DNA of 5,076 bases, from positions 1-5,076 of the forward strand of contig CALGMC010000273.1 of assembly GCA_937959145.1 (NCBI GenBank), given 5' to 3'. This stretch comes from an uncultured Chlorobiales bacterium. Its GTDB lineage: Bacteria; Bacteroidota; Chlorobiia; Chlorobiales; Thermochlorobacteraceae. Positions 1-5,076 of this stretch are shown in pieces. Below the pieces are notes generated by a model. That model was not told where the DNA came from. It made no database searches and was given only the letters and a program-made list of their open reading frames with translations. Positions within the stretch are counted from its first letter, which is position 1. Each line of letters opens with the position of its first letter. The position numbers and the translations under genes were made by a program.

Positions 1-1923
1 TTGTTCGGTTGAAACCATAGCCGAGCGCAAGGCAAGCGCGCCCCATCGAGCGTTGTCGCGTCGGTAATTGAAAATCTGCATCGCCGCCGATTCGTATTCT
101 TTCGGATAGATGATGATGTATTCAGGACTTTGCGCAACGAGACTGCGAATGTTTTGATTCGCAACCAGCGTTGCCGAAATCGGACGCTTGAACGAGTAGG
201 AATTGTCAAAGGCGATATACTCTCGAAATTCGCTTGGCGATTCTTGGCGTTGAAACGCACCCGCAGGAGAAATGCCTGAAATCATCTTGCCCGAAGAGAT
301 GTCCCAAACCATGAGCGACGGCGCAAAGCCCAATAAGCGATATTCTACGGCTTGCTCCGATGAAAGTCCAACAAGAGAATTAAAAGATAAAAATCCGTTT
401 TCTGCCTCAAAGCGTCGCCAGTAGTCAACTTCAATCCAATCGGGATAAAGAGAACCCGTTGCGCTGTTGCCCGAAAACTCGATTAAAAACGACTGGCTGG
501 GTTGAGCGGCGGCTTGAAAGGAGTTCACGTTCATGGAAAAAGTGGTGCCCGTACGATACGGACCGACAGTGCTTCCAAAGGTGCTGAACTGACTAAGCGT
601 TGTATTGCCATAGCGAAGAGAAAAGGTTTCAGGTAAGTTGCTGGCAAGCACATAAAACGCGCGAAGCGCGACGGGGCGAGAAGCGTCAAGCGAAGGCGTT
701 GGTAAAGTATAAGTTGCATTTCGGCGAGAAGAAGTCAGCGGAACATCATAAAAATGAATTCCAAAATTTGTGAAATGAACGCGGTCGTTCTCGACGAAAC
801 TTTGTGTGCGGAACGATTGCGCCACAAACGGCGACGGCTCTTGGAGCGACGGCTCCAGCGACAGACGCTTGCCATTTTCGCCATCGAGCGAAAGAAAGGC
901 AAACGATGAATTGGTAAAGTGATTGTTGTAGTGCGAAAATTGTTGCGTGGCTGAATTGAATCGCAAGCCTTGCGTGGCTTTGGCATAAAAGAGAATGAAA
1001 TCGCCTGAATCGAAAGAGCCATCGGCTTCGCCTGAAACGAAAATGGCTTGCTCTTGCAGGTCGGGAATTTTGACAGAATTGACGCGCGTCTCTAACTCAT
1101 CGCCGCCGTTGAAGTAAATTTTCAGTTTGCGCGGGTCAATCGTATTTGGATTGATTCCGATTGATTCAAGGTATTGACGGTCTAAGCGATAAACGCCTTC
1201 TTCGCGCAGTTCTAACTTGTAGAACCGTCCTGAACGCAGAACGCTTTGTGTAACGGTGTCGGTGGTCGCATTGCGGAGTGGAGGGATATTCCATGATTTT
1301 CCAACATCAAAATTCACAAGATGGGCGAATATCTCGCTGGACTTCGGAGCAAGGCGACTTTGAAAGAATGATGGTGAAGCAAAACGCTCAAAGGAAACAC
1401 GCGCCACGATTTTGGAAAACTTTTGAAGCGATTTTGTCTTCGCGCTGTATTGCATGGGGGTTATGGCAATCGTTGAGATGAAGTAGCCACGTGCAATTTC
1501 AGGCGTAGAGGCTTCGACAAGTTTGGGGAGCGGGGCAGTGTCGTAGTTTGGTGCGCGTTCAAATGTGGCGTTGCCGTCTTTGTCGAACGAAGGCGTGGGG
1601 GCAAGGTCGATGTTTGAAATCGTTACGCTTTCAGTAGAAAGAATTTCAACGCGCGTCGGTTTCGGAGAGCCAACGAGAATCGGAAAGAAAAGTGTTTTCA
1701 CATCGGGCAATCCAATGCGTTCTGAACTGGGTGAGCCCCCTCTGAAATGAAAGTGCTGGTAAAGGAAATTGTTGGATTCAATTGTGTCGACTTCTTGCCA
1801 CAAAGGTGTGAATGAAAAGGTAAGGCTGGTTTCATCTTTGCTTAAAACTTGCAAACCGTCCTGTGCAAAAAGCGACTGAAAGAAGAGCAACAGCACAGTA
1901 AGCAACGCAAAAAAATAGCGCAT
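1..1923 (-). CDS. porU: Type IX secretion system sortase PorU, N-terminal part (runs off left edge)
   Basis: This is a continuous minus-strand frame of 641 codons from an ATG at 1923, with no stop before position 1. I translated the whole stretch and saw no frameshift. Residues 1-21 form a signal peptide: Arg at 2, a Leu/Phe-rich core, and probable cleavage after Ala20 (SLFA|QD). PorU-like landmarks follow: a GLPDVKTLFFP stretch near 71-81, GRFYKLELREEGVYRLD at 232-248, FDSGDFILFY at 304-313, and YPDWIEVDYWRRF at 493-505. The strand SPEYIIIYPKEYESAAMQI near 599-617 is the usual beginning of the gingipain-type C25 peptidase domain. Known of the family: PorU is an outer-membrane cysteine-peptidase-like sortase. 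It removes the C-terminal sorting domain from T9SS cargo and attaches the cargo to surface lipopolysaccharide. Family members are about 1100-1300 residues, so roughly half is here. The catalytic His and Cys lie outside the window and cannot be checked. No Shine-Dalgarno is visible upstream of the start. A different C25-family surface protease is the main alternative. Confidence 0.85.
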   Translation of the reverse strand, partial: MRYFFALLTVLLLFFQSLFAQDGLQVLSKDETSLTFSFTPLWQEVDTIESNNFLYQHFHFRGGSPSSERIGLPDVKTLFFPILVGSPKPTRVEILSTESVTISNIDLAPTPSFDKDGNATFERAPNYDTAPLPKLVEASTPEIARGYFISTIAITPMQYSAKTKSLQKFSKIVARVSFERFASPSFFQSRLAPKSSEIFAHLVNFDVGKSWNIPPLRNATTDTVTQSVLRSGRFYKLELREEGVYRLDRQYLESIGINPNTIDPRKLKIYFNGGDELETRVNSVKIPDLQEQAIFVSGEADGSFDSGDFILFYAKATQGLRFNSATQQFSHYNNHFTNSSFAFLSLDGENGKRLSLEPSLQEPSPFVAQSFRTQSFVENDRVHFTNFGIHFYDVPLTSSRRNATYTLPTPSLDASRPVALRAFYVLASNLPETFSLRYGNTTLSQFSTFGSTVGPYRTGTTFSMNVNSFQAAAQPSQSFLIEFSGNSATGSLYPDWIEVDYWRRFEAENGFLSFNSLVGLSSEQAVEYRLLGFAPSLMVWDISSGKMISGISPAGAFQRQESPSEFREYIAFDNSYSFKRPISATLVANQNIRSLVAQSPEYIIIYPKEYESAAMQIFNYRRDNARWGALALRSAMVSTEQ

Positions 1924-1952
1924 GATTGATGGATTAGAATTAGCGGTCAATG

Positions 1953-1970
1953 TGGCGTCAATATACGCCA
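1953..1970. promoter_or_regulatory. Inverted repeat overlapping the porU -10: candidate operator
   Basis: There is a perfect 6-bp inverted repeat with a 6-nt centre, TGGCGT-CAATAT-ACGCCA. It covers the whole -10 hexamer (1960-1965) and reaches the predicted transcription start near 1953. Transcription would begin at its downstream end, so it would not be transcribed whole and does not look like an RNA hairpin. Its placement suits a dimeric repressor site. A perfect 6-bp repeat can occur by chance in a region this size, so this is a candidate only. Confidence 0.35.
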
Positions 1971-1989
1971 TCGCTGAAAAGCGTGTCAA
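1960..1989 (-). promoter_or_regulatory. Sigma-70-like promoter for porU
   Basis: Read on the minus strand, a perfect TTGACA -35 (1989-1984) is followed by an 18-nt spacer and a TATATT -10 (1965-1960, five of six matches to TATAAT). Transcription would begin near 1953, giving a leader of about 30 nt before the porU ATG at 1923. An A/T-rich stretch lies upstream (around 2005-2012). The hexamers and spacing are seen directly; the activity is inferred. The match to the classical consensus is notable because many Bacteroidota use a different -7/-33 pattern. Confidence 0.6.
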
Positions 1990-2078
1990 GGCAAAGCGTT
2001 TGGGAAAAAATATGGGCAGATGTTGAAAGAAAAAGAAACATTTCACAAATTGAGCCTGTCTTAATTAACATTAACCGC

Positions 2079-2092
2079 AGTATGTAGTATGT
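2079..2092 (+). repeat. Perfect 7-bp tandem duplication at the start of the four-cysteine gene, containing an ATG-TAG
   Basis: AGTATGT occurs twice in direct succession. The second copy carries the ATG chosen for the small gene (2089). The first copy supplies an ATG at 2082 followed at once by TAG, a start-stop pair in another frame. This is seen directly; any effect on initiation is inference. Just upstream, ATTAAC is also repeated in tandem (2064-2075). Confidence 0.5.
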
Positions 2093-2418
2093 TTCAGTAT
2101 TCCCGCCGAACACTCGCCTCATTAGAACCATCACCGTCGACAAGTTCTGCAACATCAGGTCAAGAATCTTCTGCCGCGCCGATGTGGGCAAAAAATACTT
2201 ACAACGATTCAAAGAGCATCGTTGCGCAAATCAATTTAGCGTCGGCGTGCCCGTATTGCGTCAATTACAACCTATCCTTGCATCACTGCGATTTATACGG
2301 CGAGCCAATTCCACAGCGCGAAAACGTCGCCAATCCTTGCAAAGGCAATACCTTTAACCGCAAGCAATACAGCGGCAATCGCTTGGCGCAACTTCGCGCA
2401 TTGCGTAAAGATTCCTGA
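2089..2418 (+). CDS. Small four-cysteine protein of unknown function
   Basis: This is a 109-residue protein on the plus strand, divergent from porU and convergent with the membrane-protein gene. I do not recognise the family with certainty. Residues 8-31 are rich in Ser, Thr, Pro and Ala and look disordered. The C-terminal two thirds carries Cys54, Cys57, Cys67 and Cys84 (C-x2-C-x9-C-x16-C), with His65-His66 beside the third cysteine. The core reads CPYCVNYNLSLHHC, then LYGEPIP and NPCKGNTF. The tail (91-107) is basic. There is no signal peptide or membrane segment, so it is probably cytoplasmic. The pattern suits a small zinc or iron-sulfur binding domain, and from memory it resembles short bacterial proteins with a CxxCxxY...C...C layout; that is inference. 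No Shine-Dalgarno precedes the ATG. A second in-frame ATG at 2182 (Met32) would skip the low-complexity part. A probable terminator just after the stop and the structured cysteine motif support a real gene. Confidence 0.72.
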   Translation: MFQYSRRTLASLEPSPSTSSATSGQESSAAPMWAKNTYNDSKSIVAQINLASACPYCVNYNLSLHHCDLYGEPIPQRENVANPCKGNTFNRKQYSGNRLAQLRALRKDS

Positions 2419-2421
2419 TTC

Positions 2422-2450
2422 AAAGGCTAAACTTGTGGCGAGCCTTTTTT
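2422..2450 (+). terminator. Probable intrinsic terminator for the four-cysteine gene
   Basis: AAAGGCT (2422-2428) pairs perfectly with AGCCTTT (2441-2447) across a 12-nt loop. The right arm runs into a tract of six T (2445-2450). It begins 4 nt after the TGA of the plus-strand gene. The tract favours plus-strand termination; in the other direction only a three-T run follows the stem. The element lies within the last codons and stop of the convergent membrane-protein gene. The stem is modest (7 bp with three A-T pairs). Confidence 0.55.
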
Positions 2451-2948
2451 GAAGAGCGAAGCCCCGATAATGCCACCAAGTCCTGCAAAAAGCGGATAGA
2501 TAATTGCCGTTGTAATCGTGGCGATAGCAATCGCGCTTACGCTTAACGCATTTGTCGATTGCTCACGAAACGATTCTTCCATCTGTGCCCTGGTGGCGGG
2601 GTCGCTGCCGAAAATGTTAAGCATGAGTTCCTGCAATGCTTCTTTGCCCGGTTGATAATCAAACAAGGCAAGTAACACATAACCGACGACCAAACCTGCA
2701 AGTCCGCCAAGCAAGCCTGCCAGTGCACCAAGTTTGAAGCCTTCGCCGCTCGTGAGCGTCAGGTTGTATTGATTGGTGTAATGCCAAACGGCAACGCCGC
2801 CGCCGAGAAGCATACCCAAGCAACAACCGTTGATAAGATTCAAAAACGGCACAATGCCAATCACGAAAATGACAGTGCCGCCAATTAAAACCGAGTTGAA
2901 ATTATCAGGCGATTCAGATTGCGATTCTGTGGTAAATTGTTCCGACAT
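2427..2948 (-). CDS. Polytopic membrane protein of unknown function (glycine-rich)
   Basis: This encodes 173 residues. The N-terminal 17 residues are polar (Ser, Glu and Gln rich) and probably cytoplasmic. Hydrophobic segments follow at about 18-38, 41-57, 71-96 and 136-165, so about four membrane helices in the inner membrane. The second and third are packed with Gly (LGALAGLLGGLAGLVVGYVL), typical of tightly packed helices. Residues 98-134 form a charged soluble loop (FGSDPATRAQMEESFREQ). A VPFLNLINGCCLGMLLGGG stretch near 33-51 resembles a PFLN...CC...LGG motif I recall from scattered uncharacterised bacterial membrane proteins; that is recollection, not a search. No catalytic or transport motif is visible. 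It lies 57 nt downstream of panC on the same strand and may be the last gene of that operon. It has no clear Shine-Dalgarno. Its stop is 8 nt from the stop of the convergent plus-strand gene. Confidence 0.85.
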   Translation of the reverse strand: MSEQFTTESQSESPDNFNSVLIGGTVIFVIGIVPFLNLINGCCLGMLLGGGVAVWHYTNQYNLTLTSGEGFKLGALAGLLGGLAGLVVGYVLLALFDYQPGKEALQELMLNIFGSDPATRAQMEESFREQSTNALSVSAIAIATITTAIIYPLFAGLGGIIGASLFKKGSPQV

Positions 2949-2958
2949 AGCGACTGTG

Positions 2959-2990
2959 TTTAAGGTTGAAGAAGTTTATGGTTGAAGAAA
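2959..2990. repeat. Two tandem 16-bp direct repeats upstream of the membrane-protein gene
   Basis: TTTAAGGTTGAAGAAG (2959-2974) is followed directly by TTTATGGTTGAAGAAA (2975-2990), identical at 14 of 16 positions. They fill most of the 57-nt gap between panC and the membrane-protein gene and end 10 nt before its ATG (minus strand). They could be a regulator binding site in the DNA or leader, or simply a local slippage duplication. No function is shown by the sequence. Confidence 0.5.
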
Positions 2991-3005
2991 AGTTATGGTA
3001 AAAAG

Positions 3006-3857
3006 TCAGGCTGAAAAATGAAGGTTATCAAGTAGCCTCACCTCGCCGAGACGCACGGCTAAAATGAGAAAATAACTTTTGCCGCTTTGAAGTGATGTTG
3101 CAGGCGAAAAAGCGTCATCGTCGACAATATCGACATAATCAATCAACGTGATTGGCGAAGCTTGAATTGTGCGGGTTACAAGCATTTTGAGAACATCAAC
3201 ATTTCTTTCGCCTGCGTCGAGGTGCGATTTGGCTTGCATCAAGGCGCGATATAAAACCGTTGCTTCTTTTCGCTGTTCAGAAGTTAAATACACATTGCGC
3301 GAACTCATCGCCAAGCCGTCAGGCTCGCGCACAATCGGCGCACCGATGATTTCCACATCAAGGTTAAGGTCGGTTGCCATTCGGCGAATGAGCGTCAGTT
3401 GTTGCGCATCTTTTTCACCGAAGACCGCAACATGAGGCTTTGTGAGGTTGAAAAGTTTGAGCACCACTGTTGCCACGCCGCGAAAATGTGTCGGACGAAT
3501 CGCGCCTTCAAAACCCTTTGAGACATGCTCCACTTCGACAAACGACTGAAATCCTTGACCATATAAGGCTTCAGCAGACGGCGCAAAGAGAATATCGACC
3601 CCCGCAAAACGTGCAAGTTCCACATCGCGCTCAAACGGACGCGGATACTTGCTGAAATCTTCTGCTTTCCCGAATTGAAGAGGATTGACAAAAATGCTCA
3701 TCATCACCACATCGGCGCGCGATTTGGCAATCTTCACGAGGCTCAAATGCCCATCGTGAAGTGCGCCCATCGTTGGCACAAAGCCGATGCGCTTTTCCTG
3801 TAAGCGCAACATTTCTGAAAACGATTGAAGGGTTTTCGGGTCGTTAAAAATCTTCAT
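3006..3857 (-). CDS. panC: Pantothenate synthetase (pantoate-beta-alanine ligase)
   Basis: PanC joins pantoate and beta-alanine with ATP to make pantothenate, the precursor of coenzyme A, in the cytoplasm, through a pantoyl-adenylate intermediate. The 283-residue protein matches the usual family length. Landmarks are PTMGALHDGH at 28-37 (HxGH nucleotide-binding signature), SIFVNPLQFG at 54-63, the DFSKYPR segment at 67-73, RPTHFRGVATVVLKLF at 121-136, FGEKDAQQL at 146-154 (ATP-binding Lys149) and the KMSKS-like GLAMSSRN at 181-188. All expected active-site motifs are present, so it should be active. I chose the ATG at 3857, which gives MKIFNDPKTL and a normal N-terminus. An upstream in-frame ATG at 3911 would add 18 residues unlike the family and overlap rsmI by 68 nt. 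With this start the gene overlaps the end of rsmI by 14 nt in another frame, which suggests translational coupling. No Shine-Dalgarno is evident. Confidence 0.96.
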   Translation of the reverse strand: MKIFNDPKTLQSFSEMLRLQEKRIGFVPTMGALHDGHLSLVKIAKSRADVVMMSIFVNPLQFGKAEDFSKYPRPFERDVELARFAGVDILFAPSAEALYGQGFQSFVEVEHVSKGFEGAIRPTHFRGVATVVLKLFNLTKPHVAVFGEKDAQQLTLIRRMATDLNLDVEIIGAPIVREPDGLAMSSRNVYLTSEQRKEATVLYRALMQAKSHLDAGERNVDVLKMLVTRTIQASPITLIDYVDIVDDDAFSPATSLQSGKSYFLILAVRLGEVRLLDNLHFSA

Positions 3858-4566
3858 GCGCGTTAGGGTTACTTTCTGAAAAATCGGTTGTTGTGTTTGC
3901 TGAATGAACAATCACGACAAATTCGCCCAAAATTTTTTTTGCCGAAAATTTGGCTTTGAGTTCTGAAGGCGAGCCGAGCAAAATTTCTTCGTGAACTTTT
4001 GTCAGTTCGCGCGCAATCATCACGGTTGGGTTGCCGAAGTATTCCGTGAGTTCGTCGAGCAATTTCAGAAGCCGATGCGGCGACTCATACAAAATGACGG
4101 TTGTGCCAAGCGAAGCAAGATATTTCAGGCGCGTTTGTCGACCTTTTTTCTGCGGAAGAAATCCCTCGAAATAAAAATAGCGAATTGGAATGGGCGAGAC
4201 GCAAACAGCGGCGGTCAGCGCACTAACGCCTGCAATCGGCACAACGCGAAGCCCACGCTCATGCGCGGCGCGAACAAGGAAAAATCCTGGGTCTGAAAGT
4301 GAAGGCGTGCCCGCATCGCTGACGAGCGCGACCGATTTGCCTTGCAGAAGTTCGTTGATGAGGCGTTCGGTTGCGGTGCGCTCATTGAAGTTGTGATAAG
4401 CAAAGAGCGGCTTGTCGGAAATGCTGTAATGGCGAAGCAACTTCAAGGTGTGCCGCGTGTCTTCGCAAGCGATGAGGTCGACCGTTTTGAGCGTATGAAG
4501 TGCGCGAAGCGTAATGTCTTCAAGGTTGCCAATGGGGGTAGCGACGATGTAAAGCGTTCCGCTCAA
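3844..4566 (-). CDS. rsmI: 16S rRNA (cytidine-1402 2'-O)-methyltransferase
   Basis: RsmI uses S-adenosylmethionine to methylate the 2'-O of C1402 in 16S rRNA at the ribosomal P site, helping decoding accuracy. The 240-residue protein shows the family signatures in order: LYIVATPIGNLEDIT at 5-19, ACEDTRHT at 33-40, VALVSDAGTPSLSDPG at 79-94, PIAGVSAL at 110-117, FEGFLP at 133-138, YESPHR at 160-165 and ARELTKVHEE at 185-194. It ends soon after the catalytic fold and lacks most of the C-terminal extension of the roughly 286-residue E. coli protein. The final 20 residues are polar and poorly conserved in appearance. The start codon is TTG at 4566. It places the protein just ahead of the conserved LYIVATPIGNL, follows a GGGAG 9 nt upstream, and leaves 6 nt after thiD. 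The 3' end overlaps panC by 14 nt. Confidence 0.96.
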   Translation of the reverse strand: MSGTLYIVATPIGNLEDITLRALHTLKTVDLIACEDTRHTLKLLRHYSISDKPLFAYHNFNERTATERLINELLQGKSVALVSDAGTPSLSDPGFFLVRAAHERGLRVVPIAGVSALTAAVCVSPIPIRYFYFEGFLPQKKGRQTRLKYLASLGTTVILYESPHRLLKLLDELTEYFGNPTVMIARELTKVHEEILLGSPSELKAKFSAKKILGEFVVIVHSANTTTDFSESNPNAHEDF

Positions 4567-4572
4567 TCTTGT

Positions 4573-5076
4573 TCACTCCCAGTGTTTGAAAAAGTGATGC
4601 ACAGGTCCGTGTCCGTGTCCAAGTTGATAAGTTGCGCCGAAGCGAATCGCATCGGAAATGTATTGTTTGGCGGAGGCGATGGCGTTTTCAAGCGCGTAGC
4701 CTTTGCCGAGAAAGGTGGCAATGGCGGAAGAATAGGTGCAACCTGTTCCGTGCGTGTTTTTGGTTTCAATGCGTTCTGCCTCGAACCACAAGGTTTTTCC
4801 GCCTTCGGTGAGGAGCAAGTCGGAACTCTTGTTTCCGCCCAAGTGCCCGCCTTTGAGCAAGACGTTTTTCGCACCGAGCGATTGTAACTCTTTTACCGCT
4901 TGTGTCATGTCGGCTTCAACCACCACACTGCGCCCAAGCAACACGGAGGCTTCGGGAAGGTTCGGCGTGATGACAGTTGCAAGCGGAAGCAGTTTCGTGC
5001 GCAAGGCTTCGATGGCGTTATCCTGCAAAAGTTTATCGCCACTTTTCGCGACCATGACGGGGTCTAAGACGATGTT
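4573..5076 (-). CDS. thiD: Hydroxymethylpyrimidine / phosphomethylpyrimidine kinase, C-terminal part (runs off right edge)
   Basis: ThiD phosphorylates 4-amino-5-hydroxymethyl-2-methylpyrimidine and then its monophosphate, giving the pyrimidine diphosphate used in thiamine synthesis, in the cytoplasm. The visible 167 codons begin at the right edge with NIVLDPVMVAKSG, a ThiD hallmark. Next come VITPNLPEASVLLGR (about residues 35-49 of the visible part) and VLLKGGHLGG (about 72-81). The ribokinase-fold anion-hole motif THGTGCT follows, with the ThiD-type catalytic Cys near visible residue 113 (codon 4740-4738). The end, LGHGHGPVHHF, matches the conserved ThiD tail. ThiD proteins are about 260-270 residues, so about 100 N-terminal residues lie outside, including part of the substrate site. 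The stop is 6 nt before rsmI. The start, promoter and any upstream thiamine riboswitch or fusion partner cannot be judged from this window. Confidence 0.95.
   Translation of the reverse strand, partial: NIVLDPVMVAKSGDKLLQDNAIEALRTKLLPLATVITPNLPEASVLLGRSVVVEADMTQAVKELQSLGAKNVLLKGGHLGGNKSSDLLLTEGGKTLWFEAERIETKNTHGTGCTYSSAIATFLGKGYALENAIASAKQYISDAIRFGATYQLGHGHGPVHHFFKHWE
4576..4580 (-). promoter_or_regulatory. Shine-Dalgarno for rsmI, inside the end of thiD
   Basis: On the minus strand GGGAG lies 9 nt before the TTG start of rsmI and forms part of the last two sense codons of thiD (TGG GAG). It is the clearest ribosome binding site seen in the window. It supports the unusual TTG start and suggests that ribosomes finishing thiD reinitiate on rsmI. 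Confidence 0.6.

Noticed and set aside
831..856. GCGACGGCTC repeated with a 15-bp period, and a small GGAGC/GCTCC hairpin
   Set aside because: It lies inside porU and is explained by the repeated coding of Glu-Pro-Ser (EPSLQEPSP) in a linker; no sign of a separate element.
1278..1750. Plus-strand frames of 67 and 61 residues within porU
   Set aside because: The minus strand is continuously open here with PorU-like sequence, so these are antisense shadows.
1990..2088. Plus-strand promoter for the four-cysteine gene (for example TTGAAA at 2023-2028)
   Set aside because: At 16-18 nt spacing the -10 candidates match at only about three of six positions, so I could not support a specific promoter.
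1958..2212. Minus-strand 84-residue frame across the divergent region
   Set aside because: It runs antisense through the four-cysteine gene and across the porU promoter, its composition is not protein-like for a family I know, and it is explained as a shadow frame.
3858..3911. Longer panC starting at the ATG at 3911
   Set aside because: The extra 18 residues (MFIQQTQQPIFQ...) do not resemble PanC N-termini and would overlap rsmI by 68 nt. The ATG at 3857 gives the normal length.
4342..4887. Plus-strand 181-residue frame opposite thiD and rsmI
   Set aside because: It is antisense to two strongly identified genes whose conserved motifs fill the region; it is a shadow frame.
1..5076. Search for tRNA or rRNA genes, CRISPR repeats, insertion sequences, phage or toxin-antitoxin genes
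   Set aside because: None seen; almost all of the window is accounted for by the listed genes, and the only sizeable gap is the 165-nt divergent region.

Overview
The window looks like ordinary chromosome from a bacterium of the Bacteroidota-Chlorobiota (FCB) group. The main reason is the N-terminal half of a type IX secretion sortase (PorU, gingipain-like C25 family) at the left edge, because this secretion system is essentially confined to that superphylum. Most starts also lack a clear Shine-Dalgarno sequence, which is common there. One promoter resembles the classical sigma-70 consensus (TTGACA/TATATT) rather than the TTTG/TAnnTTTG pattern of many Bacteroidota. That makes a Chlorobiota or other deep-branching member (for example Chloroherpeton-like) a reasonable but unproven guess.

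Layout: positions 1-1923 (minus) are one uninterrupted reading frame of 641 codons that runs off the left edge. It is the signal peptide and N-terminal region of PorU, and the catalytic domain is just beginning at the edge. Positions 1924-2088 are a divergent intergenic region with a good minus-strand promoter for porU and an inverted repeat sitting on its -10 element. Positions 2089-2418 (plus) encode a small unrecognised four-cysteine protein. It ends in a probable intrinsic terminator that lies inside the 3' end of the convergent neighbour. Positions 2427-5076 (minus) are a tightly packed gene string, transcribed thiD (cut by the right edge) -> rsmI -> panC -> polytopic membrane protein of unknown function.

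How the genes relate: thiD (thiamine pyrimidine kinase), rsmI (16S rRNA C1402 2'-O-methyltransferase) and panC (pantothenate synthetase) are separated by 6 nt and then overlap by 14 nt. They are very probably cotranscribed and translationally coupled, although their functions belong to different pathways. The membrane protein follows after 57 nt that carry a 16-bp tandem repeat, so it may be cotranscribed or separately controlled. PorU is transcribed away from the small cysteine protein and belongs to a different process (surface protein export).

I found no RNA genes, CRISPR, insertion sequences or phage genes. No previously undescribed multi-gene system is evident. The most open items are the small CxxC protein, the operator-like repeat at the porU promoter, and the unknown membrane protein.
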